64,000 nt of DNA from Hydrangea macrophylla (GCA_033977485.1 CM066995.1:47057162-47121161); one strand, 5' to 3'. Shown: positions 44,810 through 54,584, numbered from the stretch's first letter. A program made the numbers and translations. The notes: generated from the sequence alone by a model not told the origin.

Positions 44810-46417
44810 ATGGTTGTAGGAGAGATAGCTTTGGACACCAGGACAGTTTGGGTCAGGGATTCGAGTGCAAGGTTAGTACGAAGAGAGTCAGAGACAGAAA
44901 TAGAAATGGATCACGAACAACATACTGCAGAGATCGCACAGTTGAAAGAGAGAATGGACCAGATGATGGCCATGATGGAAGCACTGATCCGCCAAAGGCC
45001 AGTAAATGATCCACCAATGGCCGACCCGCCTCCGCTTCAGGAAAATGAATGGTTTGAAGATCCAGAACCACCGAGAGCTGATGTACCGAGGGCAGAAAGA
45101 GAGAAAATTGAGAAAGCTGAGAAAGAGCGTATCGAGATGAAGGAGAAGGTGGAAAAGCTAGAGAAAGTTGTCCGCAAGTCCAATGGAGTTGATAGTTATT
45201 TGCTAGAGCTAGAGGGTTTGTTTGAAGGAACTCAAGAAAAATTGCCAGCCGGTTTCAAGATGCCCGAGATCGATAAGTTTGACGGTTCTGGCAACCCCAG
45301 AAACCACGTTAGGATGTGCATTGGGGCCTTTCAGCCAAGTGGTCTGAGTCCTGCCATGATGGCCATGCTGTTTCAACAAACTTTGACTGGGGCAGCTTTA
45401 TCCTGGTATTTCACATTAGAGCCAAGCAAGAGTCGCATATGGGAGGAAGTGGTGAAAGCCTTTGTCACCCAATATGAATACAACCAAGAGCTCGATGTAA
45501 CTGTGAGGGATCTAGAAATAACCATACAAGAGAATAGAGAGTCATTTGCTGAATTCTTGGCACGATGGAGGGGAAAAGCTGCAAAAATGACCCAACGACC
45601 ATCAAAGAAGGAACAAATAAGGATCGTAATCAAGAACCTGCAGAGCATCTATCAGGAGAAACTTATGTACCAGTGCATTCATACCTTCGCAGAATTATTT
45701 GAAATTGGAACTAGGATCGAGGACGCAATCAAGGATGGAAGGATTAAGAAGGAGGAATCTCAGGGGAACCGTTCTAGAAAACCATTTTATGGGGGGAACA
45801 CGGGAATCCAGGTAGCGACTGATGTCAATGTTTTGAGCAAAGAAGGTGCACCAAGACCAAGATTGGGGGGACAACCTCGTCAGTTCACTGATTTAGGGAT
45901 CTCATTGTCCACCATTCTTAAGCGATTAAAGGAAAAAGGATATATCAAGCCTCTAGATCCAAAACCAATGCCTGATCCACTTCCACCGAGCTTCAATACA
46001 AGCCTCTATTATGAATTCCACCAAGCACATGGCCATACAATTGACCGATGCATGAGGCTGAGACATGAAGTACAGAATCTGATTGATAAAAAGACCATTT
46101 CTCCTCCACCTGCAGATCGACCGCATGTGACTCGGAACCCGCTCCCCAATCATCATGCTGTACCACCACCACAGAACATCAATCTTTTAGATGTTGGGAA
46201 GGAAATCTTCGACCCATTTGTGTTGATCGTACCGGTAAGACAAGCTGCCAAAGCCTATGAATTCCCAGAAGATCAAAGGATATGCCTTTTAGTAGTCGAG
46301 GAAGAGGATTGGCTGATAGGAGGAGAAGAAGAAGAAGCATTTGAGGAAGATATGGACAATGAAATCATCCAAATCAATTGGTGGGATCCGAACAATCTTA
46401 CTGATAACTCCGTCTAG
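44810..46417 (+). CDS. Gag of element D, intact 535-residue ORF
   Basis: Gag polyprotein forming the particle that packages element RNA. N-terminal coiled, charged region (residues about 25-130, many E/K repeats after DHEQHTAEIAQLKERMDQMM); gag core about 140-290 (FKMPEIDKFDGSGNPRNHVR; GAALSWYFTLEPSKSRIWEE; YNQELDVTVRDLE); conserved TRIEDAIKDGR near 305; knuckle-like YEFHQAHGHTIDRC near 405, with tyrosine in place of the first cysteine of the B copy (CKFHQQKGH); acidic C-terminus. It is the only uninterrupted retroelement gene of this length here. The start ATG at 44810 is the first in frame; the core begins well downstream, so a later start is possible. No protease or RT follows. Confidence 0.85.
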   Translation: MVVGEIALDTRTVWVRDSSARLVRRESETEIEMDHEQHTAEIAQLKERMDQMMAMMEALIRQRPVNDPPMADPPPLQENEWFEDPEPPRADVPRAEREKIEKAEKERIEMKEKVEKLEKVVRKSNGVDSYLLELEGLFEGTQEKLPAGFKMPEIDKFDGSGNPRNHVRMCIGAFQPSGLSPAMMAMLFQQTLTGAALSWYFTLEPSKSRIWEEVVKAFVTQYEYNQELDVTVRDLEITIQENRESFAEFLARWRGKAAKMTQRPSKKEQIRIVIKNLQSIYQEKLMYQCIHTFAELFEIGTRIEDAIKDGRIKKEESQGNRSRKPFYGGNTGIQVATDVNVLSKEGAPRPRLGGQPRQFTDLGISLSTILKRLKEKGYIKPLDPKPMPDPLPPSFNTSLYYEFHQAHGHTIDRCMRLRHEVQNLIDKKTISPPPADRPHVTRNPLPNHHAVPPPQNINLLDVGKEIFDPFVLIVPVRQAAKAYEFPEDQRICLLVVEEEDWLIGGEEEEAFEEDMDNEIIQINWWDPNNLTDNSV

Positions 46418-46918
46418 GAAGAAGGGGTTTACAGTGACACGGATGGTCTGTGGTCCGAAGGAGAAGAAGAAGGAAATGCTGAGGAAGTGGTCAATCATGC
46501 CAAGCTGTGTGGGTTAGATGGGAATGATTAGGAAAAAGGTCAAGCGTCACATTTCATCCAGAAAGGAGGAGATTTCCCCTGCTACGGCTCTCCAGAGCCA
46601 TGGGTGGACTGCAAGGATAAGTACTCTTTCTTACATGAATACACTGGCTATGAAGATCCATACCTGCAAGCGCTCACAGAACCTATGACTGTCCAAGATT
46701 GGATTTATGCACTGGATGGCCTGGCCATGAGGAATCTCTTTAATGAAGAATGCAGTAAGACCGAGGAAAGTGGTCCAAAGAAGATCATGGAGGTGAAAAT
46801 TGGGAAAGACCAGATGGGAGAAATACTGAAAGAAGAGGTCAAGGGAAATAAAGCAAGGAGGGAGAAGTCGGAAAATGGAGGAGAGATAGAATCAGAGAAT
46901 TTGCCAAAAGGTCCTTGA
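46418..46918 (+). pseudogene. Post-gag linker of element D
   Basis: After the gag stop, the sequence keeps coding-like similarity to the linker of B: FPCYGSPEPWVDCKD and YTGYEDPYLQ (46570-46670) match FPFCGFPEPWVD and FTEYEDPYLQ of B, and GLAMRNLFNEE matches GSVMKNLLGEG. The protease and G-patch that precede this linker in B are missing, and no RT follows, so a large internal deletion removed the enzymes. Stop at 46918. Confidence 0.6.
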
Positions 46919-47410
46919 GTCTAGTGATAGGATTCCCCTACCCCGGAAGTCTGTAATGGCCAGTATGAGCCAAACCTTTTAAATTTTCTGTTATCAATGA
47001 AAGTGACTGATTCTGCTTATTTGATTCCGCTTAATGATTTTTTTTAATAACTGTGAAAAAAAAAAGAGAGCAAATGAACCTGCATGCAAAATCATTGAAG
47101 AAACCTTGGCATTTGACTCAGAAAATGAAGAAGATTCTCAAAGTGATTCTTTCCATATCTCACTCAATAAAGATTAAAGCATAAAATTGATCTCATTACT
47201 AAAAGAATACAAGGATGCCTTGCATGGTCCTATGATGATGTGCCAGAATGAATTCAGAAATTATCCCACATCACCCCTTTATACCAAAAGGTGAGCTCAC
47301 AATCCAAAGCCATGAACTTGTTCCTTAATGGTAGCTAGATATCTTAAATGAACTTCTTCTTCTAAAAAAAAAGAAAGAAAGAAAGAAAGAAAAAAAAAAA
47401 GAAAAAAAGA
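46919..47410 (+). other. Non-coding remnant of element D after the gag region
   Basis: Short A-rich stretches with GAAAGAAAGAAAGAAAG runs at about 47368-47410. ACTCAATAAAGATTAAAGC near 47161-47180 may be a remnant of the RT lead-in of B. No gene seen. Confidence 0.4.
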
Positions 47411-47458
47411 GCTCGCTAGGATGAAAACCCGAAAGGGCGCCTAGGCAAACGTTAGAGC
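47411..47458 (+). ncRNA. Putative structured RNA motif, copy D
   Basis: GCUC, CUAGG, inner CCC-GAAA-GGG (GNRA loop), CCUAG, GAGC. Same nested helices as the three copies in C, in the sense orientation of the element. The following ~50 bp (to 47512) also match C. Confidence 0.5.
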
Positions 47459-48100
47459 AAAATAAGATGCGTGTTGATTTCAAAATTCGAATCCTAGCCA
47501 GTCAAAATCATGAAGAGAATAAGAGATAGTGAGAAAAGAAAAAAAAAAAAAGAGAAGAAAGTAGAGAATAAATAAGATTGAGAATTCTTGAGTACTTCAA
47601 AGTACATGAATTATCCTAAGAAAAGAAATTGGAAATGAAAAGAAAGATTTGAAAGTATCAATTAATTTTTTGTGAGAAACTCAATAAGTGGACCTAAGAC
47701 AATGCAGAAATATCTTTGAAAAAGATAAAGAGTAATTTGGAGGGATGATATTACTATGTGAGTATGATAGAGTATGAGTAAAACATGATGTATTATGAGA
47801 GTTGTAAAGATTGACTGGCTAGTGATAAGGTGAAAAGAATCAACCGCCACAAAACAAAAAAAAGGGGAAAGAAGAAAAGAAAAGAAAAAAAAAAAGAAGA
47901 AAAGAGGAAAAGAAGAAAAAAAAAATGCATAAGAAGGAGAAGTAGTTCATCATCTTGTTCGAAAGCTGCTATAAGGAATATGTTTCGGAAAATCTGCCCA
48001 GAAAGGGCATCCGTTGAACCTAAATGAAAACATGGCTCGAAAAGCCCACCAATTCTTGAAGCCTTATTCTTTCAAGACCTCCAGAGTCGATGAACTACGT
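47459..48100 (+). other. Purine-rich spacer of element D
   Basis: Begins with GTGTTGATTTC...CCTAGCCAGTCAAAAT (47470-47512), conserved in C. Purine-rich AAAGAAAAGAAAAG runs follow at 47520-47560 and 47860-47930. No gene; open frames here are low-complexity lysine/arginine. Confidence 0.45.
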
Positions 48101-48103
48101 TTT

Positions 48104-48243
48104 GACCTGATTCCCATTCGGGGATACGTAGGCAGCCTGCAAGGTTCGGTCACAACTACACACACAGTCAATCATTGCACTTCTTTCAGGCCTCGATCGA
48201 ACTACTATAGGACCTGATGCCCATTCGGGGATAAGTAGGCGGG
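48104..48243 (+). repeat. Two GATTCCC/GGGGATACGTAGGC motifs, element D
   Basis: GACCTGATTCCCATTCGGGG then ATACGTAGGCAGCC at 48104-48137, and a variant ending ATAAGTAGGCGGGTC at 48211-48246. The same pair, in the same order, follows integrase in B (21692-21825). Confidence 0.65.
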
Positions 48244-48308
48244 TCTCCCAAGGCCCTCGGTCCAAAGAAGAAACCCCAACCAATTCATGAAACTACCTTG
48301 AAAACTAA

Positions 48309-48423
48309 GGGGCAAACTATTGTTTGCCCAGAGGCCGCGTCAACTCCCTCAAACCAGGGGCAAACTTCGTTTGCCTAGCATTCCCAAGCCCCTTGTCAAA
48401 CTAGGGGCAAACTGTTGTTTGCC
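48309..48423 (+). repeat. Three PPT-like hairpins, element D
   Basis: GGGGCAAACTATTGTTTGCC (48309-48328), GGGGCAAACTTCGTTTGCC (48357-48375) and GGGGCAAACTGTTGTTTGCC (48404-48423). Each forms a 7-bp stem GGCAAAC/GTTTGCC; each begins with the core of the polypurine tract. Confidence 0.65.
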
Positions 48424-48429
48424 AAATAA

Positions 48430-49200
48430 AATATCTCTGTGTTTACTGGCTTTCAAGGACCAAACTTAGGCATCCTAAGATTCTTGAAGTAAAAAGTTGA
48501 AGTTTTCATGCATAAATCTAAAATTGATTTAAGATGGAAAGAAACATGAAAAGAAGAATTCTTCATTATCAAAAAGTCAATTGTAAAGGAAGATACAATG
48601 AAAGAATATTATGGGATAACAATTTTTTTTTCTTTTTCTAAAGTTGATCAAAGAAGCACAAAGAAAAGAAAGCAGAATTGGTCACAAATTTGAAAATGTG
48701 TGTATCTCAACTCAGTTTGAGTCTACCTTCTTGAAATCCAAAAGATATATTCCGCAGAGGGATCAACAAGAATTGAAGATCCCAAAAGAAGGATAATAGC
48801 AGGGAGGTCTGGGAGTCAGATTCTGCTCCGCTAAGGAAATCAAATAGAGGTCTAATAATATCTTCAGAGAGAGCAAAATCAAATGAATACCCTCAGCAGA
48901 TCAGGCTCCAAGCCGTACAAGCTAATCATCGAATGAACCAGAAAGCCTTTGGATTTGTCTATAATCAAAAAGGAAATCAGTGAATAGAAAAGTGGGGGTT
49001 GTTGTGGAGAACTGGCTCATACTTCTTCCTTTTCTTGCCCGAATCGCCCAAACTGCTGTCCATAGCAAGCAATCCATCAAAAAGAATATTTTGAAAAAAA
49101 GAAGAAGAAAAAAAATGAAATGATAAAGAAAATCCGAAATAAGAAGCATATAAACATCTCTTCTGCTAGAATAACCCCAAAGCAAATCTTTTGAGGCTGT
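48430..49200 (+). other. Non-coding spacer of element D
   Basis: A/T-rich with no recognised ORF, repeat or motif. Confidence 0.4.
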
Positions 49201-49206
49201 ACCGTC

Positions 49207-50045
49207 ATCGATCAAATCCTCGGTCTTGGTATAAGTCGTCTATCGCATCCTATAAGTCACCGATCAAATCCTCGGTCTTGGTATAAGTCGTCTATCGCAT
49301 CCTATAAGTCATCGATCAAATCCTCGGTCTTGGTATAAGTCGTCTATCGCATCCTATAAGTCACCGATCAAATCCTCGGTCTTGGTATAAGTCGTCTATC
49401 GCATCCTATAAGTCACCGATCAAATCCCCGGTCTTGGTATAAGTCGTCTATCGCATCCTATAAGTCACTGATCAAATCCTCGGTCTTGGTATTAGTCGTC
49501 TATCGCATCCTATAAGTCACCGATCAAATCCTCGGTCTTGGTATAAGTCGTCTATCGCATCCTATAAGTCACCAATCAAATCTTCGGTCTTGGTATAAGT
49601 CGTCTATCGCTTCCTATAAGTCACCGATCAAATCCTCGGTCTTGGTATAAGTCGTCTATTGCATCCTATAAGTCACCGATCAAATCCTCGGTCTTGGTAT
49701 AAGTCGTCTATCGCATCCTATAAGTCACCGATCAAATCCTCGGTCTTGGTATAAGTCATCTATCGCATCCTATAAGTCACCGATCAAATCCTCGGTCTTG
49801 GTATGAGTCGTCTATCGCATCCTATAAGTCACCGATCAAATCCTTGGTCTTGGTATGAGTCGTCTATCGCATCCTATGAGTCACCGATCAAATCCTCGGT
49901 CTTGGTATGAGTCGTCTATCTCATCCTATGAGTCACCGATCAAATCCTCAGTCTTGGTATAAGTCGTCTATCGCAGCCTTTGAAGTTACCGATCAAGTCT
50001 TCGATCTTGGCATAAGTCATCTACTGCAGCCTGGAGTTACCAATC
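49207..50045 (+). repeat. 52-bp tandem array in element D
   Basis: About 16 copies of a 52-bp unit containing CCGATCAAATCCTCGGTCTT and GTCGTCTATCGCATCCTATA. Central copies are nearly identical; the last two or three diverge. The unit contains a CCGAT/ATCGG-type inverted element. It lies between gag and 3' LTR, as does the array in C. Confidence 0.9.
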
Positions 50046-50164
50046 AAAAAAAAAGAAAAAAAGAAAGAGGATTTACCCTGGAAATATCAAGTTTTATTTT
50101 CTACTGTTTGGGGTCATTGAATCGAGAACGATTCTGACTTTTCTGCATAACATCTCATTTCTTG

Positions 50165-50380
50165 TAAGACACCAAAGTATAAGACGCAAAGCGCATCTCA
50201 GTCTTTCAGCACATTTCCTGATTCGGCACTGGAGTCTAAGACGCAAAGCCCATCTCAGCCAATCAGATGATCCTCAAGACACCGGAGTATAAGACGCAAA
50301 GCGCATCTCAGTCTTTCAACACGCTTCATGATTCGGCACCGGAGTATAAGATGCAAAGCGCATCTCAGCCGATTGTTATC
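50165..50380 (+). repeat. Four ~50-bp repeats (AAGACGCAAAGCGCATCTCAG), element D
   Basis: Four imperfect copies of GGAGTATAAGACGCAAAGCG then CATCTCAG, joined by GATTCGGCAC-type spacers. Just downstream of the 52-bp array. Confidence 0.8.
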
Positions 50381-50612
50381 CTCATAAAAATGGCAATCGC
50401 GAATTTCTTAGGACAAGACGTCATCAGCATAGAAGGATTTCAAGACAAAGGTACGTTTTGCTAACTCTAGGGAGTAGCATTGTCCTAAGTCATTTGAACC
50501 TGAAAACATAGAGCATAAATTTGCTTGAGCACGTGCATCACGATAGGATAGGTGCATTCATCTGTGTGACTACCTGCGTTTGTGTATTGTTGTCCCTTGC
50601 CCGAACTACATC

Positions 50613-50646
50613 CTGGTCTGATTCCCATTGGGATACGTAGGCAGCT
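50613..50646 (+). promoter_or_regulatory. Conserved pre-PPT motif, element D
   Basis: GGTCTGATTCCCATTGGG then ATACGTAGGCAGCT, 152 bp before the polypurine tract. Matches B and C in sequence and spacing. Confidence 0.6.
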
Positions 50647-50798
50647 CGCCATCGAGCGCGACCAGCACCGACCGTCTCTGCGAATGTTTTGCAACGCATT
50701 TTATTTTTTTTACCTAAGTTCAATAGCCCGGTCAAAGGCTTGTCTTCACACAGGCTTCGACATTCACTTGTGATACACGTTGCTTCACAAGCTTTGCC

Positions 50799-50812
50799 GA
50801 AGAGGGGCAAAC
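50799..50812 (+). other. Polypurine tract of element D
   Basis: GAAGAGGGGCAAAC immediately before TGTAGACACC at 50813; identical to that of B (56148-56161). Confidence 0.88.
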
Positions 50813-53471
50813 TGTAGACACCCCAATTTTGACCGAACTATTAAACTTAGGGGGATTTATCTCTAGAAATCAATGATGAATAATGTCCCGACGATTTTCT
50901 TCAAGTTCATCGCTTCGACTTCTGAAAAGCTTCAAGTTCCCAAACCTTGCTCCTAATATCCCTAGATTTGGCCAATCACTGACCATCTGTCTTGAGCTCA
51001 CTGGATCATGGGTTACTTTCTAAAAAAAAAAAGAATAGATTGAATAATAATAATAATAATTATATTTTCTAAAAATAACATTGTTTCCTGTAATTTATTT
51101 AGATTTAAAAAGAAAAAATATACTATTTGGTAACTCATATGATTAATTTAGATTTAAAATGAAAAATGTGTCTATACTTATATATATATATGTATATATA
51201 GGAAAAGGAAAATAATAAAAGAAAGTAGCCCATGTGATTTGGAGAGTTAGAGATCCCTTGGCATATTCCTTATCTAAGAAATACCCAAAAAGCCCTTTGT
51301 TGGGCACTAATCTCCCATGTGCTTTGAAGATGCTCTAGAATGTTCCTTTATTCTAGCCAACTTAAATGCCCTTCAAGTTTCTTGGAATTACATAGAAGTG
51401 CCATGGAGAATTAGAGATGCCATAGAATATTCCTAACCCACCACAAATTGACCTATCTACCCTTATCTTAGCCCCTAAGATAATGAAAGTCTATAAAAAA
51501 ACTCATTTCTCTCATTTTGGAGGAGACACTTGAATGGTATAGAAAAAATATTGGGAGAGCTTTACAGGAAAGAAATATAGAGAGAGAAACTCTACCAATT
51601 ATTTTACCCAAATCCCACCAAAACTCTACCCAACCATCAAATCACCATTGAAGGAGCTTGAAGCTTGAGGAAGGAGAAGAGGAAAAGCTTGAGGAATTCA
51701 ACATCTCTACAAGTTTTGAGAAGATCTAGAGGTAAAGCCTTTAATTTTAAAATCGATTTGTTGTTCTGAAACTGTTCTGAAATTCTGGACAGATTGTGGT
51801 TGTCTCACAAAACTCATGATCAAACCATTCTAAGCATAAAATCTTACCAAAACAAAAATTACAGTGGTAAAACAATGTATTATTGACACTTTCCCGTTGG
51901 TTTCACTTGATTTCAACGGTTAGATTTCGAACTAAAAATCTTTGACCAAAAACAGTTTGTGAACCCACTGTTTTCCTTTTGCTAGTTCAACTTTGTTGGT
52001 TGGCCTTAACTATTTAAAACATGAAGTTGGGCTCAAACCAAACTACTTCTTCTACCATTTGATGGTCATTGAAGACTAAGAGACATATATACTCATAGAT
52101 TTTAATGAAGTATGGCATGGACTTCACAAGATCTAAAGAACAATGAACTCAAACTTATGGACCAAAACTTTGAGTTCAAATCATTACTCCTACCACTTGG
52201 TGGTCATTGGAGGCTAAAGACACACATATATGTAAGTTTTGGATGAAGTATGAAGAACTTCTCAAAACCCAAGGAAGAGATTAGTCTAAGCCATAGAGAT
52301 GAACTTAAACTAAACTACTTCTCCTACCATTTGATGGTCATTGGAGACTAAAAAAAACAAATCTACTTTAATCTCCATGGAATATAGTATGAATTCCATA
52401 AGATCCATAGTAAAGAGATCCTAGTCATGAGTTGATACTAGTATCTCACCAACTATGTGTAGATTATGATCATGATTCATTTTAGTCTCCATATGGATCA
52501 TCAAATGATTGAATTATTATTATATATATATATATAGATTTGAAGGCTTTACCTCTAGATCTTCTCAAAACTTGTAGAGATGTTGAATTCCTCAAGCTTT
52601 TCCTCTTCTCCTTTCTCAAGCTTCAAGCTCCTTCAATGGTGATTTGATGGTTGGGTAGAGTTTTGGTGGGATTTGGGTAAAATAATTAGTAGAGTTTCTC
52701 TCTCTATGTTTCTTTCCTCTAAAGCTCTCCCAATATTTTTTCTATACCATTTAAGTGTCTCCTCCAAAATGAGAGAAATGAGTTTTTTTATAGACTTTCA
52801 TTATCTTAGGGGCTAAGATAAGGGTAGATAGGTCAATTTGTGGTGGGTTAGGAATATTCTATGGCATCTCTAATTCTCCATGGCACTTCTATGTAATTCC
52901 AAGAAACTTGAAGGGCATTTAAGTTGGCTAGAATAAAGGAACATTCTAGAGCATCTTCAAAGCACATGGGAGATTAGTGCCCAACAAAGGGCTTTTTGGG
53001 TATTTCTTAGATAAGGAATATGCCAAGGGATCTCTAACTCTCCAAATCACATGAGCTACTTTCTTTTATTATTTTCCTTTTCCTATATATACATATATAT
53101 ATATATGTATAGACACATTTTTCATTTTAAATCTAAATTAATCATATGAGTTACCAAATAGTATATTTTTTCTTTTTAAATCTAAATAAAATACAGGAAA
53201 CAATGTTATTTTTAGAAAATATAATAATAATTATTATTATTCAATCTATTCTATTTTTTTTTAGAAAGTAACCCATGATCCAGTGAGCTCAAGACAGATG
53301 GTCAGTGATTGGCCAAATCTAGGGATATTAGGAGCAAGGTTTGGGAACTTGAAGCTTTTCAGAAGTCGAAGCGATGAACTTGAAGAAAATCGTCGGGACA
53401 TTATTCATCATTGATTTCTAGAGATAAATCCCCCTAAGTTTAATAGTTTGGTCAAAATTGGGGAGTCTACA
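50813..53471. repeat. Right LTR of D, palindrome with ~0.93-kb arms
   Basis: Arm A (50813-51741) is the LTR 5' part in plus orientation, with a TATA box at 51491. It is followed by 51742-52510, which matches 40985-41752 of the left LTR in the same orientation, then an AT-rich linker, and arm A' (52543-53471), the reverse complement of arm A. So 51742-53471 is a continuous reversed LTR fragment fused to arm A. Two TATA boxes (51491 plus, 52783 minus) face each other. Confidence 0.88.
51490..51499 (+). promoter_or_regulatory. LTR TATA box in arm A of D
   Basis: TCTATAAAAA in arm A; its mirror copy (minus strand) is near 52780-52792 in arm A'. Both would fire towards the centre of the palindrome. 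Confidence 0.5.
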
Positions 53472-53476
53472 CCTAC
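53472..53476. repeat. Target-site duplication of element D, right copy (CCTAC)
   Basis: Identical to 39738-39742. Confidence 0.92.
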
Positions 53477-54366
53477 AACGTCGATAAATCCCCGCACGGT
53501 CTCACTCAGTTCCCCGTACCAGATAAAGCCATGAGCCAGGCTGCCGTGCCCCTTTAACACCTTGGGCTGTAATTGCAAGAAAGAATCACAAGATTTGATG
53601 TCAGTAAATAAGGAAGAAATAGGAAACAAAAAAATGAGGAGAGAAAAGTAAAATAAAAGAAAACATATACAAAAAATATATAATGAAGCAATATCCACGT
53701 TTTCGCGATATGAGGTTTTGAGAATGGCATAGCTTTTGAGGTATGGGTGAATAAAAGATAGCTTTTGGGAGAACTTCACAAGCATGGATTTCACACTTAT
53801 GAAAAGTTTGATCGTCGTTTGCAGAATAATAAAAAAGAAGCAATAATAAAGGATGAATGAATAACGAAAGTGTCTAGAGTGCTGGTTTATTATTCATTAA
53901 GGGATGTGCGAGGATTTGATTGGCATACATCGTAGTAAAAAGTCTTTGAGAAAAGTTAACAAAACTGAATGTGCGCAGATACAGATGGGACACCCAAGAA
54001 TTCATAAGCATAACATTCATTTTCATATGAAGTCTTGTCCCCGCATTCATAAAGTTCATAGAAAATAGGATAAAGAATGCAAAATTGAATGAGCATTGGT
54101 TAAAGCATTCAAGATGCTCGAGAGCGCAACAAGCATAGCATTTGCATTCAAAAAGGACATTTGAAGTTGTGTTGATGGCACATTACATTCGCAAAGTTCA
54201 TACGGAAGAAGAATTAAAAGAAAAGAAAAGAGAAGGGTGTGTGTACCTCGAGCTTGAATGTGCGGGCAGACAAATGCTTGTCTGGATCCCAGAGCAAGAG
54301 TGTAGCATCGGGGTTGGGGGTGGCTTGATACTTCGCCTTCTTCCTACTGCCTGAACCGCTCGCCAT
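53472..54366 (-). pseudogene. First antisense gene of B: exon 1 and start of exon 2
   Basis: Exon 1 runs from ATG 54366 to 54247 (120 nt, 40 codons, MASGSGSRKKAKYQATPNPD at its start, KLE at its end) with donor GTACAC. Exon 2 begins at 53566 after ATTACAG and reads PKVLKGHGSLAHGF and IWYGELSETVRGFIDVV before D cuts it. Removing D with one CCTAC continues the frame at 39742. The lysine-rich N-terminus followed by the PMD region is consistent with a nuclear protein, but that is inference. The whole gene is about 7 exons on the minus strand, opposite to gag-pol of B. Confidence 0.65.
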
Positions 54367-54584
54367 GATCTGTCAAAGAAGAAAAAGGAATTTATGGTTA
54401 GATTCATGAAAAATTTAGAAAAACAATAAAAATAATGAGAATGATATAAGTTTTGATCGAGCAGAACTGACCTGATAGTCCTTGCTAGATCAATGCAAGA
54501 GGAAAGAGAAGAAGGGAAAATTTCTCCAGAGAGAGTTTGGGTTTGAGAGAGGTTGAGAGAATGAATGAAAATGAAATAAAACTC

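Larger units (their letters stand above)
39743..53471. mobile_element. Element D: gag-only LTR retrotransposon with inverted core and palindromic LTRs
   Basis: A 13.7-kb unit with perfect CCTAC duplication. The left end reads TGTGGATATC and the right end AGTCTACA, so the outer ends are those of an element inserted on the minus strand. The core from the primer site (43589) through gag to the polypurine tract (50812) is on the plus strand. The left LTR is therefore reverse-LTR 3' part followed by forward 3' part; the right LTR is forward 5' part followed by reverse LTR. This is what an inversion with breakpoints inside both LTRs would produce. The arms differ by about 1.5% by eye. Confidence 0.88.

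Noticed and set aside
47830..48027. Small lysine/arginine-rich protein
   Set aside because: Arises from A/G low-complexity sequence with no counterpart in related elements.
49207..50045. CRISPR-like array (52-bp repeats)
   Set aside because: The units are contiguous with no unique spacers and lie inside a plant retrotransposon; this is a plain tandem repeat.
39743..53471. Foldback (inverted-repeat) DNA transposon
   Set aside because: The ends are LTR ends, the duplication is 5 bp, and gag, primer site and polypurine tract lie inside; an inverted LTR retrotransposon explains everything.
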